This document shows positions 41,674 through 50,518 of a stretch of 64,000 nucleotides of DNA, piece by piece. Made by a program: the position numbers and the translations under genes. Location of the stretch: positions 1,922,001 through 1,986,000 of the forward strand of contig NZ_CP082284.1 of NCBI RefSeq assembly GCF_019880225.1, written 5' to 3'. This DNA comes from Halobaculum rubrum (GTDB lineage: Archaea > Halobacteriota > Halobacteria > Halobacteriales > Haloferacaceae). The notes under the pieces were generated by a model. It was not told the origin of the DNA and searched no databases. It saw only the letters and a program-made list of their open reading frames with translations. Within the stretch, counting starts at the first letter, position 1; each line of letters opens with the position of its first letter.

Positions 41674-41985
41674 GCGCGACGGTTCCGCCGCCGCCGGGTT
41701 GAACGCGTCGGAGGCGGTCGCGCTCAGTCGGCGCGGACACATCGATCGTACGCGGACAGGAAGTCCTCGTCGGACTCGGCGGTGCGCGCCCAGTCGGCGA
41801 GCCCGCGTCAGTATCGGCCTCGCGACCGTCGCCGTCGTCTTCGCCTTGCATCCCGTCCCCTCGTTCGGGTTCTCCGACTTCACCGTACTGTGCTTCGAAG
41901 CATCCTGTCGGTCGGCCGATCTCGATCCTCCGGCGTCGTCGGACGGCTGCGGAAGGAATTTGTCGCCCCCGGAACAGTCCCGTCC
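41674..41985. other. 312-bp gap between the M24 peptidase and MFS genes
   Basis: It holds a possible broken small gene on the minus strand (next entry) and, at its right end, GGAATTTGTC (41954-41963), the TATA-like box of the MFS gene. Otherwise nothing. Confidence 0.5.
41724..41851 (-). pseudogene. Possible frameshifted small gene
   Basis: From an ATG at 41851 one frame reads MQGEDDGDGREADTD. One frame away, from about 41807, the minus strand reads GLADWARTAESDEDFLSAYD and ends at TGA 41724, 50 bases before the M24 start. The second part is strikingly protein-like for a GC-rich gap (Trp, Tyr, Phe, acidic surface) but has a TGA directly before it. A single-base shift near 41808 would join the two into a protein of about 43 residues. 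It may be a pseudogene, a sequencing slip, or chance. Confidence 0.3.
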
Positions 41986-43287
41986 GTGGATCGCACCCGT
42001 CGCTGGCTGATCGCCTGGGGACTGGGGTACGCCGCCGTCGGCGGCGCCTCCGTGCTGGTGCCGCTGTACGCGATCGCGCTGGACGCAAGCCTCGCGTTCG
42101 TCGGGCTCATCGCCGCGACCGCTGCGCTCGTGGGCGTCCCCGGCGCGCTCGCGTGGGCCGCGCTGGCCGCCCGGACGAACCGTCGGCGCCCGTTCGTCCT
42201 CCTCGCGCTCGGGGCGACCGCGGGCGTGCTCGCGCTCGTACCGCTGGCGACGACGCCGGCGGCGGTGTTGGCGCTCAACGCCGCGCTGTGGTTCGTCGTC
42301 GCCGCCGCGGTGCCCGTCCTGAACCTGATCGTCGTCGAGGGCGCGCCCGTCGAGGAGTGGGACGGCAGAATCGCCTCGCTGAACGCCTGGCAGGGGTACG
42401 GCTGGGTGGCCGGCCTCGTCGTCGGCACCGCGTGGACGCTCGCCGTTCCCCGGTTCGGCGTCGACCCGATCACGGGCCAGCGTATGCTGTTCCTCCTGCT
42501 CGCGGTCGCCGCGACGGCGGCGCTGCTGCTCGCGCGGGTGTGGTATCCGGAGCCGTCGACCGTCTCCGCGGAGCGCTTCCGGCGGGTGTACGACCGGCTC
42601 TCGCGCTCGAACTGGGGCGCCGGTCGCTATCTCCGCGCGAGCCTCTACGGCCCGACCCGGGTGTTCTGGGGGCTGCGGACGCTTCGAAACGGGACTCGAT
42701 CGCGTCGAGATGGCGCCGGAAGCCGGAACCCCCTCGCCGGCTTCTCCCCGTCGCTGCGGCGGTACGTTCTCGCGGTAGTCGTCTTCTCGCTGGGCTTTGC
42801 CGTCTTCTGGGGGCCGGTGCCGGCGTTCCTCGCCGGACGGGTCGACGACGGGGCGGTGTTCGGCGTCTACCTTGCGGGCAACCTCGGCTCCGCAGTGTGT
42901 TACGGCCCCGCGGGACGGCTCGCCGGGCGGTACGCCCCGCGGACCGTGCAGGCGGCCGCGCTCGCCGGCCGGGCGGCGCTGTTCCCCGGCGTCGCGTTCG
43001 TCGCGCTCGTGCTCCCCGCGCTGGCGGGCTTCTCGCTGATGTTCGGGCTCATCGGCGTGACGTGGGCGGTCATCGCCATCACCTCCGCGAGCATCGTCAC
43101 CCGGCTCGCCGACGACGGGAACCGAGGGGCGGCGCTGGGCGTCCAGGCCGCGGCCGCCGGCCTCGCCACGGCGGTCGGCTCGGCGCTCGGCGGCGTCGTC
43201 GCGGGCGCCGCGGGCTACCTCCCGACGTTCGGCCTCGGCGCGGCGCTGGTGTTTGCGGGGCTGGCGCTCGTGATGCTGGCGCGGTGA
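41986..43287 (+). CDS. MFS transporter
   Basis: 433 residues with about twelve membrane helices and a central charged loop (about 185-245, RFRRVYDRLSRSNWGAGRYL). Opening block WLIAWGLGYAAVGGASVLVPLYAI and the closing LGVQAAAAGLATAVGSALGGVVAGAAGY are typical of major facilitator proteins. Substrate unknown; export of a small molecule is as likely as uptake. GTG start at 41986 fits the TATA-like box 23-32 bases upstream; no ATG is suitably placed. Confidence 0.85.
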   Translation: MDRTRRWLIAWGLGYAAVGGASVLVPLYAIALDASLAFVGLIAATAALVGVPGALAWAALAARTNRRRPFVLLALGATAGVLALVPLATTPAAVLALNAALWFVVAAAVPVLNLIVVEGAPVEEWDGRIASLNAWQGYGWVAGLVVGTAWTLAVPRFGVDPITGQRMLFLLLAVAATAALLLARVWYPEPSTVSAERFRRVYDRLSRSNWGAGRYLRASLYGPTRVFWGLRTLRNGTRSRRDGAGSRNPLAGFSPSLRRYVLAVVVFSLGFAVFWGPVPAFLAGRVDDGAVFGVYLAGNLGSAVCYGPAGRLAGRYAPRTVQAAALAGRAALFPGVAFVALVLPALAGFSLMFGLIGVTWAVIAITSASIVTRLADDGNRGAALGVQAAAAGLATAVGSALGGVVAGAAGYLPTFGLGAALVFAGLALVMLAR

Positions 43288-43327
43288 GCGAACCGGCGCC
43301 GGCCGTGTCGGGTCCGGGCCCCGACGC

Positions 43328-44275
43328 CTACCCGTCGTCGAGGAACGCCTCCACCTGCTCCCGCGTCGGCAGCGCGGCCATCGCCCCCTGCGCGGTCGTC
43401 GCCCGGGCGCCGACGGCGTTGCCGAAGCGGAGCGCCTCCGCGAGGGAGGCTCCCCCGTCCAGCGCGTCGATGGCACCCGCGGTGAACGCGTCGCCCGCGC
43501 CGGTCGTGTCGACCACGTCGGTGTCGAACCCGGGGTGCTCGGCGGTTCCGGCGCCCCACGGCGCGTCCGGGGTCGAGCGGGCGTACGCTCCCGCCGCCCC
43601 GCGGGTGATCAGCGCGGTGTGGGGACCGTCCGCGACGACCGCGGACGCGACGGTCTCCGCCGTCCCCTCGTAGCCCGCGGGGTCGAGATCCTCCGCGGAG
43701 GCGACGAGCACGTCTACGTCCGGGAGCGCCCGCGCGAGCGTGTCGGCGTAGTCGAACTCCCGCCACAGCGAGGGGCGCGCGTTCGGGTCGAACGAGACGG
43801 TGGCGCCGTCGGGTGTCCGCTCCAGCAGGTCGAACACGGCCGAGCGCGAGGGGTCGTGGGCGAGTTCGACGCCGCCGACGTGGAGCCAGTCGACCGTCGC
43901 GAGCGCGTCGTCGCCGACCCGGCCGGGCTCCAGCCGGGTGCTCGCGGTGCCGTCGAGGTACAGCGAGAACGAGCGGTCGCCGTCGGCGTCGAGGGCGACT
44001 ACCGCGAGGCCGGTCGGTGCGTCCGGGTCGCGCTCGACGTGCGTGTCGGGAACCCCCTCCTCGCGCAGCGTCGACGCGAGGAAGTCCCCGAAGCCGTCCC
44101 GGCCCAGTCTGGTCCACAGCGCCGGCGCCTCGCCGAGGCGTGCGAGGCCGACGGCGACGTTCGCGGGCGCGCCGCCGGGCCGTCTGGCGTACGTCCCGGC
44201 GTCGCCGTGGCCGCCAGACTCGGCCCCCTCGGGGTGAAGGTCGACGATGCACTCGCCGACGACCAGCCGGCTCAT
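43328..44275 (-). CDS. PfkB family sugar kinase
   Basis: 315 residues, ribokinase/fructokinase fold. RRPGGAPANVAVGLARLG is the substrate-side PfkB signature. VDTTGAGDAFTAGAIDAL is the second signature with the catalytic Asp and the anion hole. It phosphorylates a sugar or sugar acid with ATP. Its start overlaps the stop of the isomerase-like gene by four bases (ATGA), so the two act in one pathway. Candidates are fructose, a keto-deoxy sugar acid, or inositol-type substrates; sequence does not decide. Confidence 0.92.
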   Translation of the reverse strand: MSRLVVGECIVDLHPEGAESGGHGDAGTYARRPGGAPANVAVGLARLGEAPALWTRLGRDGFGDFLASTLREEGVPDTHVERDPDAPTGLAVVALDADGDRSFSLYLDGTASTRLEPGRVGDDALATVDWLHVGGVELAHDPSRSAVFDLLERTPDGATVSFDPNARPSLWREFDYADTLARALPDVDVLVASAEDLDPAGYEGTAETVASAVVADGPHTALITRGAAGAYARSTPDAPWGAGTAEHPGFDTDVVDTTGAGDAFTAGAIDALDGGASLAEALRFGNAVGARATTAQGAMAALPTREQVEAFLDDG

Positions 44276-45087
44276 TCTCTGCCCTCCGCGCCGCCGGTCC
44301 CGGTCGCCGCCAGCGACTCCTCGATCCGGTCGAGGCTGTGGCCCAGATAGCCGGCGTCGTGGGTGAACACCTCCGCCGAGAGCGTCCCCGCCCAGTCGTC
44401 GGGGAGCGCCCGAAACAGCCGCTCGAAGTCGACGAACCCCGACCCGATCGGGAGGTGCTCGTCGCTGGGACCGCGGACGTCGTTCAGGTGGAAATGCGAG
44501 ATCCGGTCGGCGTGGGCGTCGATCAGCGCCGCGATGCCGCCGTCGTCGCGGCCGTCGACCCGGGCGTGTCCCGTGTCGAGACACATCGACACGTCGGTAC
44601 GGTCGAGCAGCTCGTCGATCCGGTTCGTGTCGAACCGCCCCTTCGGGATGTTCTCCGCGACCAGTTCCACGTCGCGGTCGGCGGCGTAGCCGTCGAGATG
44701 TCGGACCGACTCGACGATCGCGTCGCCGACCGTCGCGTCGTCGTGGGCGGGACCCCACGCGTCCGTCGTCGGGTGCAGCGTCGCCTTCGTCGCCCCGAGG
44801 GCCGACGCGAGGTCGACGTGCGCCTCCAGCTCGGCGACGGCGCCCGAGCGTACGGCGTCGAACGGGGAGCCGGGGTCGATCGATCCGAACGGGAGATGGA
44901 CCGTACAGTCGACGCCGTGGTCGGCCAGCGTCGTTCGGAGCTCGTCGCGACGCGGCGCGAGCCGGTCGCGTGCGCCGGCGCCGTCGAGCATCACCTCGAC
45001 GTAGTCGTAGCCGTGGTCGGCCGCGATCGTCACCGCCTCGCGGTGGCCCATACCGAGCTGCGTGACGAACCCGATGTCGACGTTCAT
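44272..45087 (-). CDS. Sugar phosphate isomerase/epimerase (xylose-isomerase-like TIM barrel)
   Basis: 271 residues. An AP-endonuclease-2/xylose-isomerase-like barrel: VDIGFVTQLGMGHREAVTIAADHGYDYVEVML at the start, LVAENIPKGRFDTN (Glu ligand), MCLDTGHARVDG (Asp, His), HFHLNDVRGPSDEHLPIGSGFVDF (His, Asp, His) and SAEVFTHD (Glu). These are the divalent-metal ligands of the family. It probably isomerises a keto-sugar or inositol-like compound, feeding the coupled PfkB kinase. Confidence 0.88.
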   Translation of the reverse strand: MNVDIGFVTQLGMGHREAVTIAADHGYDYVEVMLDGAGARDRLAPRRDELRTTLADHGVDCTVHLPFGSIDPGSPFDAVRSGAVAELEAHVDLASALGATKATLHPTTDAWGPAHDDATVGDAIVESVRHLDGYAADRDVELVAENIPKGRFDTNRIDELLDRTDVSMCLDTGHARVDGRDDGGIAALIDAHADRISHFHLNDVRGPSDEHLPIGSGFVDFERLFRALPDDWAGTLSAEVFTHDAGYLGHSLDRIEESLAATGTGGAEGRE

Positions 45088-45158
45088 ACCGCCCGTTCCA
45101 CCGGTCGACACTTCGACCCACCGCATCGCTCATGGCGTCGCGGGTCCCAGCCTGACGT

Positions 45159-45530
45159 ATGGAGGATCTCGGCCCGCTCGCGCCCCACGTCGCGGACGCG
45201 GCGGCGGCCGCCGACGTCGACGAGTCGGCCGTGCGGGGGACACTGATCACGATGCAGGCCGACGTTCGCGCGTATCCGGGCGTCGCCGACCTCGTCTTCG
45301 AGTACCGACGGGCGTTCGAGTACGACCCGTTGGTCCGCCGCGACGACCGGGCGTACTTTCTGCTCGTTCCGCCGCGCGTGTGGAGCGAGTTCGCCGCGAC
45401 GCTCGACGCGTCGGCGGCAGTTCTCGCGGCCGTGCGGGCGGTCCACGACCGAGCGTTCACCGCCGGGACGGAGCTGGCTCCGGAGGAGCGAGGCGACTGG
45501 GAGCCGCTGGTGGTCGTCGCGTCGTCGTAG
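45159..45530 (+). CDS. DUF5809-like haloarchaeal protein (123 aa)
   Basis: MEDLGPLAPHVADAAAAADV at the start, then TLITMQADVRAYPGVADLVFEYRRAFEYDPLVRRDDRAYFLLVPPRVWSEFAA, a compact soluble fold rich in aromatic residues. The overall pattern matches a haloarchaeal family I recall as DUF5809. Function unknown. Divergent from the isomerase gene and convergent with the histidine kinase gene. Confidence 0.7.
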   Translation: MEDLGPLAPHVADAAAAADVDESAVRGTLITMQADVRAYPGVADLVFEYRRAFEYDPLVRRDDRAYFLLVPPRVWSEFAATLDASAAVLAAVRAVHDRAFTAGTELAPEERGDWEPLVVVASS

Positions 45531-45566
45531 GTCGGGCCATCGCTCGCGTCGTCGTCCGAGGAGTGT

Positions 45567-47807
45567 TCACCGTTCGTCGTCCGGTGGCTGTGGCGCGACC
45601 CGCGGATCGAAGGGGTCCACGTCGTCGTCGTCCCCACCATCGGTGCGCTGGGGACGCGCTCTGGTGACGTCCCACGGGTCCATCTGGTCGATCGATCCCG
45701 TCGGCACCGACTCCGCGTCGGCCGCACGCAGGCGAAGCACGACGACCGTCCCGACGTCGTCGATCGGTTCGGCCGTCGCCTCCTCGCCGTCCACGAAGGA
45801 GAGCTCGCCGTCGACCCCGTCGACGATCCACCTGACGAGCCAGAGGCCGAGCCCGCTCGCGTGGCGGAGCTGGGTCTCGTGGCCCGACTCCACCGCCTCG
45901 CGATCCTCCGCCGGGATCCCGGGGCCGTCGTCCGCGATCCTGAGCTCGGTCGTTTCGGGGGTGCTCGACAGCGTGACCGACACCTCGGGCCGGTCTCCGT
46001 CGTGGTGACGACCGGCGTTCTCCATGACGTTCCACACCGCGGTGGCGAGCAGCTCGTCGGCGTACGCGACCGCCTCGTCGGCCTCGACGGTCACCGTCAT
46101 CTCCGGGAACCGGTCGCGGGTGCGGTCGGCAACCTCGCCGACGACGCGCGTCACGTCGACCGGGCGACCGCCGTGATCCGTTCGCCGGAGCGTCTGATCG
46201 ACGCCGCGGACCCGGGTTCCCAGCGAGGCGAGTCGTTCGGCCGATCGCTGGATACGTTCGGCGTAGTCGGCGGCGTCCCCGTCCTCGTCCGCTATCACGT
46301 CCGCGTAGCCGTGCACGACGTTGAGTTCGTTGCGGAGGTCGTGTCGGAGGACGCGGGTCAACACGCGCAGTCGCTGCTCGTAGCGGTCCCGCCGGGTCTC
46401 GTCGCGAAGGGTCAGCAGATAGCCGCCGATGTGTGGGTCGTCGAAGCGGTTCACGCCGACGCCGTCGAGCACGCGCCAGCCGCCGTCGCGGTGCTCCGCG
46501 CGGAAGGAGACGTGGACGCGCTCGCCGGGTCGATGAAGGCTCTCGGCGAACTGCTCCACGACCGACCGCCGGTCGTCGGGGTGGATGTAGTCGGTGAACT
46601 CCTCGCCCTCGAGCGTCTCCGTGTCGTATCCGAGGACGATCTCGGCGGCGGGGCTGATGTACTCGAGGACGCCGTCGGCGTCGGCGACCGCGACGATGTC
46701 CTCGGAGTGCTCGACGTAGGCCCGATACCGTCGCCGGATCCGCTGTTGCTCGGTCACGTTACGGAACACGAGCAGCCGAACCCCCTCCCGTCCGAGCGAC
46801 TCGCAGGTCGCCTCGAAGTACGTCGGGTCCGGGACCTGCTCGCCGAACCCCCCGTCGCCCGCGATATCGGGGTCCGGCTCGTCGAGGACGATCTCGGCGT
46901 TGTCGCCGCCGTCGTCGTCGAGCAGCCCGGACTCGACGACGGCGTCCGGCAGCACCCGTTCGGCGTCGGCGCCGATCTCGTCGCCGTCGAGGCCGAACGC
47001 GTCACGAGCGGCGGGGTTCGTCTCGAGCACGCGATCGTCGTCGTCGACGACGACGATCGCGTCGTCGAGCCCGGCGAACACCGTCTCGTGGGCGACGGAG
47101 GCGACGTCGAACAGGTCGTACCGGGTCATCGCGACCAGCAGCACCAGGCTCACCGTCCCGAAGCCCAGCGGCGTGAGGTCGACCGGCGGCAGCCACGATA
47201 GCTCCAGGGCGAACACCGAGAGGGTGACTATCGGGGCCGCGGTTCCGGCACACAGCACCGCAGCCTGGGTCCGGTACGGTCCGGACGACCGTACCGCCGT
47301 CCGAGCCAGGAGCGCGATGAACGCCGCCCCCGCGACCACGCTGTACATGAGGTGTGCGACGAGCGCCGGGCCGGGGGTACCGACGAGCACGAGCACCCCG
47401 AAGACGGTCCGCGGCTCGATCCCGGCGAGGAAGACAGCGTTCGGATTCACGACGACCAGTGCGCCGACGGCCGCGGGCTCCGCGGCGAGCGCGACGACCC
47501 GGGGCGGAGTCAGCCACTCGCCGTAGCCCGCGTACGTGATCGCGAACAACAGGGACGTGGTTACGATCGGGAGCGAGATGATCCACTTCAGCCGGAGCAG
47601 CCCCTCGGCTGTGGCCGTCGTTCCGGCCGCCAACTGGAGACCCAGCGTGGCCGACCAGGCCGCGACCAACAGCAGCGTCGCCGCGATCGCGGCGCCGGCG
47701 GAGTCCGTCCGCTCGCGAGTCCGGACGTACGCGAGCGCCCCCGCTGCCGCCGACAGCAGCGTTGAGCCGACGGCGGCGGCGAGGAGGATACTTGATGCGT
47801 GGACCAT
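45567..47807 (-). CDS. Membrane sensor histidine kinase with PAS domains
   Basis: 746 residues. Seven membrane helices at about 5-225 form a histidine-kinase N-terminal 7TM sensor. PAS domains follow at about 245-350 and 360-475 (YRAYVEHSEDIVAVADADGVLEYISPAAEIVLGYD, HPDDRRSVVEQF), then a HisKA helix with phospho-acceptor His489 (LRHDLRNELNVVHGYADVI). The ATPase domain has WNVMENAGRHH (N box), IADDGPGIPAEDR (G1) and GLGLWLVRWIVDG (G2). The tail after about 690 is acidic and disordered. No response regulator is adjacent, as usual for haloarchaeal kinases. TATA-like GCTTTATGAG at 47841-47850. Confidence 0.92.
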   Translation of the reverse strand: MVHASSILLAAAVGSTLLSAAAGALAYVRTRERTDSAGAAIAATLLLVAAWSATLGLQLAAGTTATAEGLLRLKWIISLPIVTTSLLFAITYAGYGEWLTPPRVVALAAEPAAVGALVVVNPNAVFLAGIEPRTVFGVLVLVGTPGPALVAHLMYSVVAGAAFIALLARTAVRSSGPYRTQAAVLCAGTAAPIVTLSVFALELSWLPPVDLTPLGFGTVSLVLLVAMTRYDLFDVASVAHETVFAGLDDAIVVVDDDDRVLETNPAARDAFGLDGDEIGADAERVLPDAVVESGLLDDDGGDNAEIVLDEPDPDIAGDGGFGEQVPDPTYFEATCESLGREGVRLLVFRNVTEQQRIRRRYRAYVEHSEDIVAVADADGVLEYISPAAEIVLGYDTETLEGEEFTDYIHPDDRRSVVEQFAESLHRPGERVHVSFRAEHRDGGWRVLDGVGVNRFDDPHIGGYLLTLRDETRRDRYEQRLRVLTRVLRHDLRNELNVVHGYADVIADEDGDAADYAERIQRSAERLASLGTRVRGVDQTLRRTDHGGRPVDVTRVVGEVADRTRDRFPEMTVTVEADEAVAYADELLATAVWNVMENAGRHHDGDRPEVSVTLSSTPETTELRIADDGPGIPAEDREAVESGHETQLRHASGLGLWLVRWIVDGVDGELSFVDGEEATAEPIDDVGTVVVLRLRAADAESVPTGSIDQMDPWDVTRARPQRTDGGDDDDVDPFDPRVAPQPPDDER

Positions 47808-47927
47808 TGCCGATTGGTGTCTCGAAGTGACAGTGATCGACTCATAAAGCCGCGCCCGGAATTATCAGAACGGATTGTCGAAGCCGCTCGACACGGCGCC
47901 CTCGCCGACCGCGATCGGGACGCCCGG

Positions 47928-49070
47928 CTACAGCCCGAGCTGGCGACCGATGATGAGGTGCTGGATCTCGCTGGTCCCCTCGCCGATCTCCATCAGCTTC
48001 GCGTCGCGGTAGAACCGCTGGGGCGGGAAGTCTGTCGTGTACCCGTAGCCGCCGTGGACCTGCACCGCGTCCTCGGCGACCTCCCGGGCAGCCTCGCTGG
48101 CGTCCAGCTTCGCGAGCGCGGACGCCCGCGTCACGTCCTCGCCGTCGTCGTATCTCGTCGCAGCCTTGTGTGTGAGCAGCCGCGCGCGCTCGGTCTTGCG
48201 GTGCATGTCGACGACCATGTCGCGGACGGCGTCGAACGACGAGATCGGCTCGCCGAACTGCTCGCGCTCGCCGGAGTACTCCTTGGCGGCCTCGTAGGCG
48301 CCCTGCGCGAGGCCGGTCGACAGCGCGGCGATGGAGATCCGGCCGCCCTCCAGCGTCTTCATCGTCTGCGTCCACCCCTCGCCCGCCTCGCCGAGCAGTC
48401 GCTCCGCGGGGAGTCGCACGTCGTTCAGCTGGATCTCGCAGGTCGGCGAGGAGTTCAGCCCCATCTTGTCCCAGACGGTCGTCACCTCGAAGCCGTCGTC
48501 GCTCTCGGGATCGACGATGAACGTCGAGATACCGTCGTAGCCCGCCTCGGGATCGGTGACAGCCTTCACGAGCACGCTGTTGGCCACGTTGGCGTTCGTG
48601 ATGAACTGCTTCGTGCCGTCGAGCACCCACTCGTCGCCGTCCTTCTCCGCGGTGGTGTCCATGTCCGAGGCGTCCGAGCCCGAGCCGGGCTCGGTGAGCG
48701 CCCACGCGCCCATCCCCTCGCCCTCCGCGAGCGGTCGCAGCCACTCCGCTTTCTGGTCGTCGGTGCCGAACAGCTCGATCGGCTTCGAGCCCAGCGAGAC
48801 GTGCGCGGCGTACGAGAGACCGATGCCGCCGGAGACGCGCCCGAGTTCCTCCGTGACGATCGCGTACATGAGCTGGTCGCCGCCCAGTCCGCCGTACTCC
48901 TCGGAGACGGGGATGCCCATCATATCGAGGTCCCCGAGCTGTTCGAAGATCTCCTCGGGGAAGCGGTGCTCGTCTTCGATCTCCTGGGCGATCGGGGCGA
49001 TCTCCTCCTCACAGAACTCCCGGACCTGATCCCGGATCATCCGGTGTTCCGCGGGTAGATCAAAGTTCAT
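47928..49070 (-). CDS. Acyl-CoA dehydrogenase
   Basis: 380 residues, full length, FAD flavoenzyme of fatty-acid or branched-chain acid oxidation. LTEPGSGSDASDM and FITNANVANS are the FAD/substrate blocks; REQFGEPISSFDAVRDMVVDM and DAVQVHGGYGYTTDFPPQRFYRDAKLMEIGEGTSEIQHLIIGRQL are the C-terminal signatures. The position of the catalytic base (Glu in EIGEGT) matches the short/medium-chain group. ATG at 49070 with a TATA box at 49093-49100. Confidence 0.94.
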   Translation of the reverse strand: MNFDLPAEHRMIRDQVREFCEEEIAPIAQEIEDEHRFPEEIFEQLGDLDMMGIPVSEEYGGLGGDQLMYAIVTEELGRVSGGIGLSYAAHVSLGSKPIELFGTDDQKAEWLRPLAEGEGMGAWALTEPGSGSDASDMDTTAEKDGDEWVLDGTKQFITNANVANSVLVKAVTDPEAGYDGISTFIVDPESDDGFEVTTVWDKMGLNSSPTCEIQLNDVRLPAERLLGEAGEGWTQTMKTLEGGRISIAALSTGLAQGAYEAAKEYSGEREQFGEPISSFDAVRDMVVDMHRKTERARLLTHKAATRYDDGEDVTRASALAKLDASEAAREVAEDAVQVHGGYGYTTDFPPQRFYRDAKLMEIGEGTSEIQHLIIGRQLGL

Positions 49071-49092
49071 GAACGAACCACGGGCGCCCCCC

Positions 49093-49160
49093 GAAATACC
49101 TGTTTCGATGGCTTTCGGTCGGCGCAATATCCGCGGGCGGCCCGCCGCAACGATTTATTC
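49093..49160. promoter_or_regulatory. Divergent promoter pair: acyl-CoA dehydrogenase and RIO-like kinase
   Basis: On minus GGTATTTCGG (49091-49100) lies 21-30 bases before the dehydrogenase ATG. On plus GATTTATTC (49152-49160) lies 26-34 bases before the kinase ATG. The two boxes are separated by about 50 bases, so regulation could be shared. Confidence 0.55.
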
Positions 49161-49185
49161 CCTCTCGCGGACTACGGTCGACCCC

Positions 49186-50004
49186 ATGGACTTCCAGCGC
49201 CTCCTCCGCGGGACTGTCGAGTGGGGACGCCTGGAGGCGGTGGCGCGCGACCTCGCCGGCCGCTACGGTGACGGGACGGCACGCGTCGAGTTCCTCGACG
49301 CGGACAACTGGCTGTCGACGCCGTTCATCCTCCACACCGGCGGCGAGACGTACTTCGTGAAGGTTGTGAGCCGCCAGAACTCCGTCGTGCACGCGCTGTT
49401 CACCGCCGGGCGCAACCTCGGGGCGTTCTCCTCGGGCACGGAAGGCTTCTTCGAGCACTTCGGCACGCCCGCGGAGATGGCCCGCCACGAACTGCAGGCG
49501 ACCGAGGAGATGCGTGCTATCGGCATCAACGCGCCCGAGCCGGTCGAGGCGCTGGAGATCGACGGCCTCGGCGTGCTCGTCGTGGAGTACCTTCCGGCGT
49601 TCCGCCCGCTCGACGAACTCGACGCCGACGCCGAGCGTGAGCTCGCGCCGGCGCTGTTCCGCGCGCTCGAGCGGCTCCACGACAACGGCCTCGCACACGG
49701 CGATCTGCGTGCGGAGAACGTGCTCATCCTCGCGGGCAACCTCTACTTCATCGACGCGACGAGCGTCCGGGAGCCGGGGGCGTTGGACGCCCGGGAGTAC
49801 GACCTCGCGTGCGGGCTGGCGGCGCTGGAGCCGCTGATCGGCGCGAGCGACGCCGTCGAGGCCGCGCTGTCGGCGTACCCCCCAGCGGACGTGCTCGCCG
49901 CCCGCGAGTATCTCGATTTCGTCGCGATCCGCCCGGACCACGACTTCGACGGACCGAGGCTCAAAGGCGAGATCGAGAAACGTGCGACGGCGAACGGTGC
50001 GTGA
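49186..50004 (+). CDS. RIO-like serine/threonine protein kinase
   Basis: 272 residues. VEFLDADNWLSTPFILHTGGETYFVKVV gives the nucleotide loop and the VxK Lys; RHELQATEEMRAIGINAPEPVEALEI follows. The catalytic loop is HGDLRAENVLIL with Asp173, and YFIDATSV holds the metal-binding Asp that replaces DFG, as in RIO kinases. It is shorter than Rio1/Rio2 and lacks their winged helix, so it belongs to the looser RIO-like group. Substrate unknown. Confidence 0.85.
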   Translation: MDFQRLLRGTVEWGRLEAVARDLAGRYGDGTARVEFLDADNWLSTPFILHTGGETYFVKVVSRQNSVVHALFTAGRNLGAFSSGTEGFFEHFGTPAEMARHELQATEEMRAIGINAPEPVEALEIDGLGVLVVEYLPAFRPLDELDADAERELAPALFRALERLHDNGLAHGDLRAENVLILAGNLYFIDATSVREPGALDAREYDLACGLAALEPLIGASDAVEAALSAYPPADVLAAREYLDFVAIRPDHDFDGPRLKGEIEKRATANGA

Positions 50005-50071
50005 AGCGAGCCGTGAGCGAAGGGTCCCGTGAGACGAGCATGAGCGCGGCCCCCGTCGAGACCGGGTCGGA

Positions 50072-50518
50072 TCACTCCTCCGTGATCTCGATGGTGACCG
50101 GACCGTCCTCCCCGTCGGCGGCGCCCCCCTCGGCGTCGCCGGCGGCGTCGGCGACGAACTCCTCGAGGTAGGAGACGTTCCACGTGTTCGCCTTGAGGAA
50201 CGTGTCGAACACCGGGCCGACGACGGGGATCGATCCGAGCGCCGCGTCGGCGGTCACGTTCGCCAGCATGCGAACGACCGTCGTCAGCGGCACGCCGAGG
50301 TAGGCGGCCTCGGCGACGATGTACAGCGAGACGCCGGCGGCGACCGCGTCGCCGACGCCCGGTGCCACGCCGAGCACCGGATCGAGGCCGACCCACGTGT
50401 TCGTCCCCGGAACCCGGACCGCCTCGTCCATGATCCGGGCGACGGTCTTCACGCGCCGCAGCGCCGGGTCGTCGACCGATTCGGGCAGGTCCATCGTGAG
50501 CGACTGGGCGTCGGTCAT
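50072..50518 (-). CDS. DUF4112 family protein
   Basis: 148 residues. The block DEAVRVPGTNTWVGLDPVLGVAPGVGDAVAAGVSLYIVAEAAYLGVPLTTVVRMLANVTADAALGSIPVVGPVFDTFLKANTWN is the DUF4112 domain, with two weakly hydrophobic helices that may lie in the membrane. The C-terminal 25 residues are acidic and disordered. Function unknown. Frame open upstream of 50518, but the ATG there starts a normal N-terminus. Confidence 0.85.
   Translation of the reverse strand: MTDAQSLTMDLPESVDDPALRRVKTVARIMDEAVRVPGTNTWVGLDPVLGVAPGVGDAVAAGVSLYIVAEAAYLGVPLTTVVRMLANVTADAALGSIPVVGPVFDTFLKANTWNVSYLEEFVADAAGDAEGGAADGEDGPVTIEITEE

Noticed and set aside
40486-43476. Minus-strand frame open for almost 3 kb across the M24 peptidase and opposite the MFS gene
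   Set aside because: The part beyond 41673 is Arg/Pro/Gly/Ser-rich and antisense to a clear MFS gene; GC-rich third positions keep it open by chance.
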